DNA of 64,000 bases from Pedobacter jeongneungensis (GCF_000633455.1 NZ_AYMG01000001.1:372001-436000); one strand, 5' to 3'; positions 17,361-25,092 are shown, numbered from the stretch's first letter. Program-made: numbers and translations. The notes: generated from the letters alone by a model not told the origin.

Positions 17361-18080
17361 CTACATCAAAATCAACATGGCTGCGCTCATGGCAATCATA
17401 ATCGCATCTTCAACAATGGTTACGGTACTCATGGGTAAGTTAAACACCGCCCCCAGGCAAGCACATTGAATTTTCTTTTTGTTTAAAACGCTTTCCAAAA
17501 CACCAAGGATACTGATGGTCATTACAATGAGGGTGACCCAATTCACAATAACAGGCGATAGGTTTAATGCAAAGGATAAGCCTAAACCTAATTCGATAAA
17601 AGCATAGATATAACCCCATGCGCTAAATTTTTTAGCCACGATATCGTACATGGCATAACTTTCGGCAAAGGCTTTTAAGTTGAGCATTTTAAAGAAAGAA
17701 AAGGTTAGGAAGAAACCCGCCATAAAAATGCGCATAAACGCCATAAAATTGATCGCATTGTTCTGCCACGAAACCAATAACGATATTGCTGTAACATATC
17801 CGAATATCAATAGGATGGGTTTGTAGGTTTCGGCCCACGATTTTGCTTCTTCAAGCGTTTCATTGTGATGCGCAGCAGCAATTTGATATTTGCTGTCGTT
17901 ACCGCCCAGAGCTTGTTGCAAGGTATCTAAACCGATATGCTTATCCATACTAATGGTAGCGGTATTCGTGTCCTTTGAGACCTCAACCGAGGTTACATCT
18001 GGTAAAACAAGCAGGTTACTTTTCACTTTATTTTCGCAACCGCCACAGGTCATGCCTGTGAGTTGATAGGTATGTGTCAT
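17361..18080 (-). CDS. HMA domain fused to MauE/DoxX-like membrane domain
   Basis: 239 residues. Residues 1-70 form a heavy-metal-associated domain with the ligand motif GMTCGGC (Cys12 and Cys15). Four transmembrane segments follow in a MauE/DoxX-type domain (about 95-238) with a late CACLG cysteine pair. MauE-type proteins support disulfide or electron transfer in the envelope; the HMA domain binds Cu(I), Zn or similar soft metals. The fusion suggests metal-linked redox chemistry at the membrane. The start gives the usual HMA beta strand (HTYQLTGMTC). It lies near the metal operon at 20-23 kb but is separated from it by two other genes. Confidence 0.82.
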   Translation of the reverse strand: MTHTYQLTGMTCGGCENKVKSNLLVLPDVTSVEVSKDTNTATISMDKHIGLDTLQQALGGNDSKYQIAAAHHNETLEEAKSWAETYKPILLIFGYVTAISLLVSWQNNAINFMAFMRIFMAGFFLTFSFFKMLNLKAFAESYAMYDIVAKKFSAWGYIYAFIELGLGLSFALNLSPVIVNWVTLIVMTISILGVLESVLNKKKIQCACLGAVFNLPMSTVTIVEDAIMIAMSAAMLILM

Positions 18081-18177
18081 GATTAAATTATTTCTACAAA
18101 TTTACCGCTTCAATGAGCGATAAGCGTTACAGAATAATCATAAAGTTTTATAGAATTTTAGTTTTCTGTCATTCTGA

Positions 18178-18250
18178 ACGCAATGAAGAATCTTTAATTT
18201 TTGAGAAGGGGGTTTTCATCGGTTGCAGATGCTTCGTACCTTAGCATGAC
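18178..18250. repeat. Chimeric palindromic repeat (family A left, B right)
   Basis: The left end is GTCATTCTGAACGCAATGAA, as at 7737. The right end is CAGATGCTTCGTACCTTAGC then ATGAC, as in the 62-bp family. The two halves are from different families, so the pair no longer folds as one perfect hairpin. Confidence 0.6.
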
Positions 18251-18258
18251 AGTAGTTT

Positions 18259-19083
18259 TTACCCTACCAAAACTGAAGTCATGGTTAACGAACCGCCCAC
18301 TGCTTTATCATTAAAAAACGAAACCTCTTCCTTATCGTTTTTCATTCCGAGGGTGTAAATAAGTGGCAAATAATGTTCCGGAGTAGGGATGGCCAGCATG
18401 GCATCGCTGCCAAGGTTGCGGTAATTGATTAAAGGTTGATAATCGCCGTTTGCAATTAAATTTTTGAATTTATCGTTCATTTCAATTGCCCAATCATAAC
18501 CGCCCCCGTTAATCATTTCCCAGCTTAGCATACGCAGGTTATGCACCATATTGCCACTGCCGATAACCAACACACCTTTTTTACGGAGCGCATAAATTTC
18601 TTTAGCAATTTCATAATGTTGCGCCGGTGATTTGGTATAATCGATACTCAGTTGCAAAACAGGAATATCTGCATTTGGATACATGTGCCTTACCACAGTC
18701 CAGGTGCCATGATCCAAACCCCAATCGTGGTCTAAACCAACAGGGGTAGAGTGGATTAAGCCAGGTATTTCTGCCGCCAGCTTCGGATCGCCGGGTGCAG
18801 GATACTGCACATCAAAAAGTGCCTGAGGAAAACCACCAAAATCGTGGATGGTACCTGGAAAATCCATTGAAGTTACAAACGTGCCGTGGGTGTACCAGTG
18901 TGCTGATACCACCAAAACTGCTTTTGGAACAGGTATATGTTTGGCCAAATCTACCCAACTATCACTAAACTCATTATTTTCAATCCCGTTCATTGGAGAG
19001 CCATGGCCAATAAAAAGCGTTGGCATTAAATCCGTTTGAGGCAAACGTTGAGTAAAGTTTTTGAATTGGGATAATGCAGACAT
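18259..19083 (-). CDS. ygiD: 4,5-DOPA extradiol dioxygenase-like (YgiD family)
   Basis: A class III extradiol ring-cleavage dioxygenase of 274 residues. The metal-binding region LFIGHGSPMNG and VLVVSAHWYTHGTFVTS carries the conserved His residues; later HDWGLDHGTW and GSGNMVHNLR are typical of YgiD/DODA proteins. The frame opens 12 codons earlier, but that stretch (LRQAQHDKP) is encoded by a dispersed palindromic repeat, so I place the start at ATG 19083. In vitro YgiD-like enzymes cleave catechols such as DOPA. The natural substrate here is unknown. Confidence 0.88.
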   Translation of the reverse strand: MSALSQFKNFTQRLPQTDLMPTLFIGHGSPMNGIENNEFSDSWVDLAKHIPVPKAVLVVSAHWYTHGTFVTSMDFPGTIHDFGGFPQALFDVQYPAPGDPKLAAEIPGLIHSTPVGLDHDWGLDHGTWTVVRHMYPNADIPVLQLSIDYTKSPAQHYEIAKEIYALRKKGVLVIGSGNMVHNLRMLSWEMINGGGYDWAIEMNDKFKNLIANGDYQPLINYRNLGSDAMLAIPTPEHYLPLIYTLGMKNDKEEVSFFNDKAVGGSLTMTSVLVG

Positions 19084-19094
19084 AATATCGGGTT

Positions 19095-19150
19095 TGTCAT
19101 GCTGAGCCTGTCGAAGCACCTACATGCATTTCGACAAGCTCAATGTGACA
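19095..19150. repeat. GTCATGCTGAGCCTGTCGAA-type palindrome, full copy
   Basis: GTCATGCTGAGCCTGTCGAA (19096-19115) faces TTCGACAAGCTCAATGTGAC (19130-19149). Related halves occur near 38317, 41118 and 52560, and a full copy at 48311-48379. Confidence 0.75.
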
Positions 19151-19203
19151 GATTTATTTAAATTTTTACCAGATCATCAATATGAAGAAATAATGATCCT
19201 ATA

Positions 19204-19776
19204 TTATTTTCCCTGAACAAATTCCAGATTTAATTTAATGGCAACATCTTTTGCAACACCTGCACCGGTTGGATCATATTTAATATTATAATCTAAACGG
19301 TTAATGGTTGTAGTAGCGCCAAAACCAGCTTTGGTATTACCTTGCTGATCTTTAGCCGTGCCCCCATAAACTACAGCAAATTTTACATCTTTGGTTACAT
19401 CGCGGATGGTTAATTTACCACTTAATTCATAATTGTTTCCGCTTAATTTTTTGAAAGAAGTACTTTCGAATTTCATGGTCGGGAATTTCTCTGCATTAAA
19501 GAAATCATCTGTTTTTAAATGGCCATCTCTCATATCAACACCAGTAGTGATGCTGTTTACATCAACAGTAAAGGCGATTTTAGCATCAGTTAAATCTGGC
19601 TTAGAAGCGGTAACCGTCCCGTCGAATTTTTTGAATGAGCCATCAACAAAAGAAATGCCCATGTGTTTAACCGAAAAGTTAACAAACGAGTGCATTGGAT
19701 CTATTTTCCAGCTGGTTTGTGCAAATGATGCCACACTGATTGAGGTAGCGATCAGAAATAAGAATAATTTTTTCAT
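19204..19776 (-). CDS. YceI family periplasmic protein
   Basis: 190 residues with a signal peptide (about 1-19, VASFAQ). The body has the YceI lipocalin-like pattern: WKIDPMHSFVNFSVKHMGI, DGTVTASKPDLTDAKI, TTGVDMRDGHLKTDDFF and KFPTMKFEST. Family members bind polyisoprenoid or other amphiphilic ligands in the periplasm. It has its own TAnnTTTG promoter and lies between the metal operon and the dioxygenase gene. Confidence 0.93.
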   Translation of the reverse strand: MKKLFLFLIATSISVASFAQTSWKIDPMHSFVNFSVKHMGISFVDGSFKKFDGTVTASKPDLTDAKIAFTVDVNSITTGVDMRDGHLKTDDFFNAEKFPTMKFESTSFKKLSGNNYELSGKLTIRDVTKDVKFAVVYGGTAKDQQGNTKAGFGATTTINRLDYNIKYDPTGAGVAKDVAIKLNLEFVQGK

Positions 19777-19798
19777 ACCTGGTGATTTTATTTTGGTA

Positions 19799-19826
19799 CA
19801 AAGGTAGTTGAGTATCAGCAGATCAA
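19799..19826 (-). promoter_or_regulatory. Promoter of the YceI gene
   Basis: Minus strand: TTG (19826-19824), 17 bp, TACCTTTG (19806-19799). The predicted leader is about 20 nt. Confidence 0.55.
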
Positions 19827-19860
19827 TCTTAACGTATGATAAGAAATTGGAGAAGGGGGT

Positions 19861-19990
19861 TAATCGGTTAACTGTTTAAATTGGTTAATTGATGAATAGC
19901 TAAATGGTTAATGGTTTTTTGGTTCATAGTTCATAGACGATGGGCCCATTGGCCATCAACCATGATCTATCTAACCATTAACTATTTCCT
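19861..19990. repeat. AT-rich GGTTAACTG / GGTTAATTG repeat block
   Basis: Short units GGTTAACTG, GTTTAAATTGGTTAA and TGGTTAATGG, with the complementary CTAACCATTAAC near the end. A related block lies at 25093-25135. No ORF. It also contains the small inverted repeat GATGGGCCCATTGGCCATC-like segment near 19939. Confidence 0.5.
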
Positions 19991-19994
19991 CCCA

Positions 19995-20555
19995 TCACAC
20001 CTCATCCAGTGTTTTCCTGCTATCTGCCGAAGCTGCTTTATAAACCGAAGGCGTAATGCCAGTCACTTTTTTAAACTGTGCCGATAGGTGAGCTACACTG
20101 CTGTAATTCAGTTGATAGGCAATTTCGCTCAGTGTGAGTTCGCCATAAGTGAGCATTTCTTTTGCTTTTTCTATTTTCTGTGCAATGAAATATTTCTCAA
20201 TCGTCTGATTTTCGACCTCAGAAAAAATGCTGCTTAAACTCGTATATTCCTGTTTTAACTGCTCGCTGAGGTAGGCAGAAAGATTGATTTTTAAGGGCTC
20301 TTTGGTGTAATGTACCAAATTAACAATAGCCGTTTTAACCTGTTCGGCTACCTGGGTTTTCTTATCTTCTAATAATTCGAATCCGAAATGGATAAGGCGA
20401 TCTGAAATCCTGACTTTATCTTCTGAAGTGATATTCTCAGCCAGGGTAACCTCGCCAAGCTCAACCAATAGCGGTTTAAAGCCAAGCTTTTCCAGCTCGG
20501 CCTTAACCACCATTTTACAACGGTTGCATACCATATTTTTGATATGCAGGTTCAT
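19995..20555 (-). CDS. AraC-type regulator with N-terminal CxxC (HMA-like) domain
   Basis: 186 residues. The N-terminus MNLHIKNMVCNRCKMVVKAE has a CxxC (C10, C13) in the position of the HMA metal site, followed by an HMA-like beta-alpha pattern to about residue 60. The C-terminal 90 residues are an AraC helix-turn-helix pair (AKEMLTYGELTLSEIAYQLN; SAQFKKVTGITPSVYK). It is the last gene of a five-gene operon of exported metal-related proteins. I infer direct sensing of a thiophilic metal by the CxxC and activation of this operon. Such a regulator is short for AraC, with no cupin sensor domain. Confidence 0.85.
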   Translation of the reverse strand: MNLHIKNMVCNRCKMVVKAELEKLGFKPLLVELGEVTLAENITSEDKVRISDRLIHFGFELLEDKKTQVAEQVKTAIVNLVHYTKEPLKINLSAYLSEQLKQEYTSLSSIFSEVENQTIEKYFIAQKIEKAKEMLTYGELTLSEIAYQLNYSSVAHLSAQFKKVTGITPSVYKAASADSRKTLDEV

Positions 20556-21058
20556 TAGTTCGATTTTATGGTTTCAGAAACGTCGCCACAATCAAACATC
20601 ATGCTTCCATAATATGGATTTTCGATGTTTTCTTTTTCGTTTAACCAGCTCGCTTTCGCCATTGGGCAATGTTGAACATAAACGGTTTGACTGTTAAATT
20701 TCAGGCCTTTCAACGTTTTGATCATTGCATAAGAAATCCCTTCAAAAGCCTTTCTTTGTGTTTTGATGTCGTTCGAACCCGCAATCTGAGCAGCTTTGCT
20801 TTTGATAATAGCAGCCTGTTCCATAAATATTTTATGCTGATCGGCTGGTAAATCTTTATGGTTAACAGCATTTACTTTTGCCGATAAAACTTTCACTTTT
20901 TCAATGGCTAAGTCTTTTTTATCGGTTGCCAATGCATTTTTTACATCGTAGTATGCCGTTAATACCTGATTTAAGGCTACATCTGTTTTGCTTTGTGCAT
21001 AAGTGAATGCTGTGGTTGCGATCGTGATGATGGCAACTAATCCAAATATTTTTTTCAT
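20555..21058 (-). CDS. DUF3347 periplasmic protein, copper-binding type
   Basis: 167 residues with a signal peptide (about 1-21, FTYAQ). The body ALNQVLTAYYDVKNALATD begins the DUF3347 helical domain. The C-terminus holds VQHCPMAKASWLNEKE then GSMMFDCGDV: Cys, His and Met in the pattern found in CusB-linked copper proteins. It shares one base with the AraC gene. It probably binds copper or another soft metal in the periplasm; the metal is inferred. Confidence 0.85.
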   Translation of the reverse strand: MKKIFGLVAIITIATTAFTYAQSKTDVALNQVLTAYYDVKNALATDKKDLAIEKVKVLSAKVNAVNHKDLPADQHKIFMEQAAIIKSKAAQIAGSNDIKTQRKAFEGISYAMIKTLKGLKFNSQTVYVQHCPMAKASWLNEKENIENPYYGSMMFDCGDVSETIKSN

Positions 21059-21069
21059 GTGATTATTTT

Positions 21070-21882
21070 TTATTTTAAAACGTTAAAGAAGTTAAATTCT
21101 GCCCGAAGCAGGTACATGTTTTTGGTGTAGCGGTTATCCATATTCCCAGTAGCCTGAAAACGATAGCCAAAATCGATACGGGTTGTACTGTTTAAAACCA
21201 TCTGTAGGGCGGGGGCTATATCCAAATAAGATTGACCACTGCTTGGATCAGTTTTGCCCAACAACTCTAAATATACATTAAAGTTAGGCTGTTTGTAATC
21301 CTTATAAACCACCGGTAAAACCAAATAACCCGACGATAAGCTATACGATAGCATGTTTTTTGGCTGCGGCATTCCCGCAATTTGTCTATCATTGTTTTCG
21401 AAGGCATGTGCATAACCCAATGTTGATGATAGTGCCAGTTTATGCAGCAATTGCGTAAAAATTAATCCACCCTGTACGCCGCTATTGTCTCCTTCGAGGT
21501 TAATATCACGGGTATATGTTGGTCGTTTGCTGGTGCTTACCCTTCCAAAAGCCGATGCCCTGAAATGGCTATGTGCTTCATCAAATGATAAAAACCGGTA
21601 TTTGGCATATAAACTTCCACCTTCTAACCGGTATTTGCCGTCCATATCCGAAAAAAAAGCCTGGGCATGCATCATCAGGTTTTTGTTGAACCCAATCATC
21701 ACTTCCGGAATGGTGCGGCTTACATAACCCGGATAGTTGAACATTCCTTCGTTAGTAATCCTTACACCAATTGATTTCTTAGGCATGTTACTTGCAGGCT
21801 CCGTAAATACATATAGTTCTTGTGCCGAAACACTGGTATAAACGCCGGTCATCATCAGCGCCAGTAAGAGTATCCGCTTCAT
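21070..21882 (-). CDS. Putative outer membrane beta-barrel protein
   Basis: 270 residues with a signal peptide (about 1-20, TSVSAQ). The rest is alternating hydrophobic and polar beta strands with aromatic girdles (LYAKYRFLSF, IDFGYRFQATGN) and a terminal strand LLRAEFNFFNVLK that ends near the C-terminus, as in outer-membrane barrels. I do not recognise a named family. It lies 1 bp after the HMA gene and 11 bp before the DUF3347 gene, so it probably passes or binds a metal at the outer membrane. Confidence 0.7.
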   Translation of the reverse strand: MKRILLLALMMTGVYTSVSAQELYVFTEPASNMPKKSIGVRITNEGMFNYPGYVSRTIPEVMIGFNKNLMMHAQAFFSDMDGKYRLEGGSLYAKYRFLSFDEAHSHFRASAFGRVSTSKRPTYTRDINLEGDNSGVQGGLIFTQLLHKLALSSTLGYAHAFENNDRQIAGMPQPKNMLSYSLSSGYLVLPVVYKDYKQPNFNVYLELLGKTDPSSGQSYLDIAPALQMVLNSTTRIDFGYRFQATGNMDNRYTKNMYLLRAEFNFFNVLK

Positions 21883-21883
21883 C

Positions 21884-22420
21884 TTATGAAAGAACTAAAT
21901 GGTAAATACGGGTTTTTTTGCCGTTTACAACCCCTGTGCCATTTGCATAAGCATCAGAATTAGCCGTTGCAGCCTGTTTTTTAAATGCAGAACCAGATAT
22001 GAAATCTTTATCCACTACGCTGGCCTTAACAGTTCCGCTTAGCGTTTTACCTTTCACATTTACAAAACGGTACACATTGCCATCAACAACAGCCTGGCCT
22101 TTATCATCTACCTTAACATCATTAAAATTGAAGTTTGCAGTTAAGCCGCCCACTGAAAAACCTGCATCCTGAACTTTTTTACGAACCAGATCAAGATTAA
22201 CATTCGCGTCTTTTTTAAAGGTTAAAACAAATATGTTTTTGTTTAAATCAGGTTTAACGCTACTGATAAAGCCCAGGGTTTCTAAAGATTTTTGTGTTGC
22301 GTTTGAGCACATAGAACAAGTTAAACCTGTTACCTGTAAATCTGCAGTGGATATTTGTTGTGCCGAAACATTAACGGCAAAGAATAGCATGATGATGCTG
22401 AAAATTTTTATTGCTTTCAT
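21884..22420 (-). CDS. Exported heavy-metal-associated domain protein
   Basis: 178 residues with a signal peptide (about 1-20, AVNVSAQ). An HMA domain follows (about 25-95) with the site GLTCSMCSNA (two Cys). The C-terminal half (about 100-178) is of unknown fold and ends in GKKTRIYHLVLS. A secreted rather than cytoplasmic HMA domain would act as a periplasmic metallochaperone. It is the second gene of the metal operon, 87 bp after the small HYC/CC/PP-type gene. Confidence 0.85.
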   Translation of the reverse strand: MKAIKIFSIIMLFFAVNVSAQQISTADLQVTGLTCSMCSNATQKSLETLGFISSVKPDLNKNIFVLTFKKDANVNLDLVRKKVQDAGFSVGGLTANFNFNDVKVDDKGQAVVDGNVYRFVNVKGKTLSGTVKASVVDKDFISGSAFKKQAATANSDAYANGTGVVNGKKTRIYHLVLS

Positions 22421-22507
22421 GATTTTTTTGAATTAGAATTTAAGAAAATGTGACATTGAGCCCGTATAAATGCAAGAAATTCGCATTAACGAGCTGATGT
22501 TTAAATT

Positions 22508-22909
22508 CTAATTCCTAAAAATGCAATTGAAAATATGCAAAGCAATCCGCGAGGACAATGGCGGTGCTTTGTTCGAAATTTTACTAAAAAACTTTGGACT
22601 GATGTTGCTTAGAAATTCTAAAACCGGAGGATGAAGAAAAAGCTGGATAGAAAATAATTTAGGCATTTGTACTTGTGCCTCTGTTTGGTGACTATCTTTT
22701 ACTTTAACTGTTACCTGAGTATTTTTGCAGCAACCGTCATCCTTTTTTTCAGCAGCAATATCTTTGCAGAATTTGCATGAAACCTCATTGCTAAAAAGTT
22801 TAACGTTTTCTAGTTTGCCTCCACAAAAATGGAGACTTAAAGCCAAACCCATAACACTAACTGCATAGAATACAGCCAAAGAAAGTGCTATTTTTTGTTT
22901 TAACTTCAT
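22508..22909 (-). CDS. Small Cys-rich HYC_CC_PP-type membrane protein
   Basis: 133 residues. A hydrophobic N-terminus (about 7-27) leads to LHFCGG. Then come SCKFCK, DGCCKN and, near the end, LHPPVLEF and APPLSSRIA. This matches the Bacteroidota HYC_CC_PP family as I remember it, with HFC replacing HYC. The cysteine pairs suggest metal or thiol chemistry. It is the first gene of the operon. Its ATG lies only 5 nt past a TACCTTTG promoter box, so the transcript may be leaderless. Confidence 0.8.
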   Translation of the reverse strand: MKLKQKIALSLAVFYAVSVMGLALSLHFCGGKLENVKLFSNEVSCKFCKDIAAEKKDDGCCKNTQVTVKVKDSHQTEAQVQMPKLFSIQLFLHPPVLEFLSNISPKFFSKISNKAPPLSSRIALHIFNCIFRN

Positions 22910-22914
22910 TAATA

Positions 22915-22922
22915 CAAAGGTA
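22915..22922 (-). promoter_or_regulatory. -7 element of the metal operon
   Basis: TACCTTTG on the minus strand, 5 nt before the first ATG. No clear TTTG -33 box is seen upstream, which fits a promoter that needs an activator such as the operon's own AraC protein. Confidence 0.5.
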
Positions 22923-23003
22923 AAGCAAAAATTATCGAATAATGCGTGGATTTATTTATTGAATTTCATTTTTTAGCTTATTTTAGCCTCAAACACCAAT
23001 TAA

Positions 23004-23726
23004 ATGAAGAAAATATTATTGTTCCTGTGCGCTTTTTCAGTCCTTTCTGCCTTTGCTGCGAAACCTAAAAATCAATATGTCCGCATTAAAACCGAATTCG
23101 GCGAATGTATTATTAAACTTTACAATCAAACGCCACTACACCGCGATAACTTTTTGAAATTGGTTAAAAAAGGGTATTACAATGATCTTTTATTTCATCG
23201 GGTGATTAAAGATTTTATGATCCAGGGTGGCGATCCGGATTCAAGAAATGCCAAACCAGACTCATTGCTGGGTAATGGCGGACCAAAATATACCATTCCG
23301 GCAGAATTTAATGATAGTTTGTTTCATAAAAAGGGTGTTTTAGCGGCTGCACGCGAAGGTGATGATGTAAATCCGGCCAAAGCATCAAGCGGTAGTCAGT
23401 TTTACCTGGTTCAGGGTAAGGTTTTTACCGATCAGCAGTTAAACAGTGTAGAAGAAAAACGTTTAAAATTTAAAATCCCTGAATGGCAGCGTGAGGTTTA
23501 TAAAACAATAGGAGGTGCTCCGCATTTAGATCGAAATTATACAGTTTACGGCGAAATTGTAGTTGGCCTGGATATGGTAGATAAAATAGCAGTTCTGGCA
23601 ACCGATAAAAACAATCGCCCAAAACAGGATGTGAAAATGGAAGTTACCGTTCTAAAAAGAAGAGCTGCAAAAAAAATGGAGAAACAGCTATTGCAGACTA
23701 CACTAAAAGATAAGAGGGTTATGTAA
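23004..23726 (+). CDS. Periplasmic cyclophilin-type peptidyl-prolyl isomerase
   Basis: 240 residues with a signal peptide (about 1-18, LSAFAA). The cyclophilin core shows FHRVIKDFMIQGGDPDSR, SSGSQFYLVQG and a late YTVYGEIVVGLDMVDKIA. An insert of about 35 residues (VFTDQQLNSVEEK to YKTIGG) is common in Bacteroidota exported cyclophilins. It catalyses cis-trans prolyl isomerisation in envelope protein folding. Its 3' end overlaps the convergent toxin gene by 8 bp. Confidence 0.93.
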   Translation: MKKILLFLCAFSVLSAFAAKPKNQYVRIKTEFGECIIKLYNQTPLHRDNFLKLVKKGYYNDLLFHRVIKDFMIQGGDPDSRNAKPDSLLGNGGPKYTIPAEFNDSLFHKKGVLAAAREGDDVNPAKASSGSQFYLVQGKVFTDQQLNSVEEKRLKFKIPEWQREVYKTIGGAPHLDRNYTVYGEIVVGLDMVDKIAVLATDKNNRPKQDVKMEVTVLKRRAAKKMEKQLLQTTLKDKRVM

Positions 23727-24009
23727 TCAGAGGTTCTTGCCTATTGTCGAAAAAGAAAAGAATTCTAATCTCTTCTTGATAGACCTGATAATAAAAAGAA
23801 GTATGTTTTGAAATTACACCTTTTCTTACCTGGCCATTTAATAAAATGGGTTCATAGATAAAGGGTAATATGGCAATCAAATCGATTTTTTTATAAACGG
23901 TTTGGATAAATTTGTCAGCGTGGTAATATCCCCAGGTTTCTTCAATAAAAATCCCAATTCCAAGCAGTGTTTCGTATGCTTCTTCTGAAAAAGAAACGGT
24001 TAATGCCAT
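23719..24009 (-). CDS. RelE/ParE-type toxin
   Basis: 96 residues with the ParE/RelE pattern: VSFSEEAYETLLGIGIFIEE at the N-terminus, FIQTVYKKIDLIAILPFIYEP in the middle, and strands KGVISKHTSFYYQVYQEEI and IRILFFFDNRQEP at the end. It starts 10 bp inside the upstream antitoxin gene. ParE-type toxins act on gyrase and RelE-type toxins on ribosome-bound mRNA. The sequence does not decide between them. Confidence 0.85.
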   Translation of the reverse strand: MALTVSFSEEAYETLLGIGIFIEETWGYYHADKFIQTVYKKIDLIAILPFIYEPILLNGQVRKGVISKHTSFYYQVYQEEIRILFFFDNRQEPLIT

Positions 24010-24230
24010 TTTTCAGAAAGTCTTTTTTTAACTTCGTCATAAGGAATTAGCTTGCCCTCTTTAGCTTGTTGTAGTCCTCTTTTAATTCCCTCTTGAACGT
24101 GTTTAGGCAATTCTTCCAACACAACCTTTTCATTGTAGTTTAAAAGCATGTCCAGCTCTGATAAAAGATTTTCATCATCCGTTTCGAACACTTTTTTTGC
24201 AATCTCTATTTTTAACTCCTCGATGCTCAT
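24000..24230 (-). CDS. Antitoxin of the ParE/RelE-type pair
   Basis: 76 residues from ATG 24230 (an upstream in-frame ATG at 24251 gives an unlikely hydrophobic MLSLNLF extension). The acidic helical protein, IEELKIEIAKKVFETDDE then HVQEGIKRGLQQAKEGKLIP, resembles addiction-module antitoxins whose C-terminus covers the toxin. The genes overlap by 10 bp with the antitoxin first. No DNA-binding motif is obvious. Confidence 0.8.
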   Translation of the reverse strand: MSIEELKIEIAKKVFETDDENLLSELDMLLNYNEKVVLEELPKHVQEGIKRGLQQAKEGKLIPYDEVKKRLSEKWH

Positions 24231-24320
24231 AAACAAATTTAACGAAAGCAATTCTCAATTACTAAGCATTTATTCAATTAATTTCTAAATTTACCGCCCA
24301 CAACAATTGAAATTTACTGG

Positions 24321-25088
24321 ATGAAGATTATTTCCTATAACGTAAACGGGATTAGGGCGGCAAGTACCAAAAACTTTTTTGGCTGGTTACAAGCTACAGA
24401 TGCTGATATGGTCTGTTTGCAGGAAGTAAAGGCCTTGCCTTCACAAATCCTTGAAATTATTGCACTGATTGAGCAGTTGGGGTATCACCATTATTGGTTC
24501 CCGGCAGAGAAAAAAGGATATAGCGGGGTAGCCATCTTATCAAAAATTAAACCCAATCATGTAGAATTTGGCTGTGGTGAAGAATGGATCGATAAAGAGG
24601 GAAGGATTTTAAGGGCTGATTTTGATAATTTCTCCTTAATGAGCTTATATATGCCATCCGGATCTAGCGGCGATGAAAGGCAGGTGAAAAAGTACGAATT
24701 TATGCGATTTTTTGATACGTATATTGGAGAATTGCGTAAAGAGATCCCAAATTTGATCGTAAGTGGCGATTATAACATCTGCCACACCGCTATTGACATT
24801 CACAATCCAAAATCGAATGCCAATTCATCAGGGTTTTTACCCGAAGAACGGGAGTGGATGCAATTATTTTTGGATAATGGTTTCATTGATACTTTCCGCC
24901 ATTTTAATAAAGATCCGCATCATTATACCTGGTGGAGCTACCGTGCCGGATCGAGGGGAAAGAACCTGGGTTGGCGTATCGATTACCACCTGGTTACAAG
25001 ACCAATGGAAAGCCGCTTAAAAAATGTAAGGATTTTACCCGATGCCATACATTCAGATCATTGTCCGGTTCTTTTAGAAATCGAATAG
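24321..25088 (+). CDS. xth: Exodeoxyribonuclease III
   Basis: An AP endonuclease and 3' exonuclease of base-excision repair, 255 residues. The motifs are complete: ISYNVNGIRAA, CLQEVKA, WFPAEKKGYSGVAILSK, LYMPSGSS, SGDYNICH, TWWSYRAGSRGKNLGWRIDY and the final SDHCPV with catalytic Asp and His. It is transcribed away from the antitoxin gene, with no apparent operon partner. Confidence 0.95.
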   Translation: MKIISYNVNGIRAASTKNFFGWLQATDADMVCLQEVKALPSQILEIIALIEQLGYHHYWFPAEKKGYSGVAILSKIKPNHVEFGCGEEWIDKEGRILRADFDNFSLMSLYMPSGSSGDERQVKKYEFMRFFDTYIGELRKEIPNLIVSGDYNICHTAIDIHNPKSNANSSGFLPEEREWMQLFLDNGFIDTFRHFNKDPHHYTWWSYRAGSRGKNLGWRIDYHLVTRPMESRLKNVRILPDAIHSDHCPVLLEIE

Positions 25089-25092
25089 TTTT

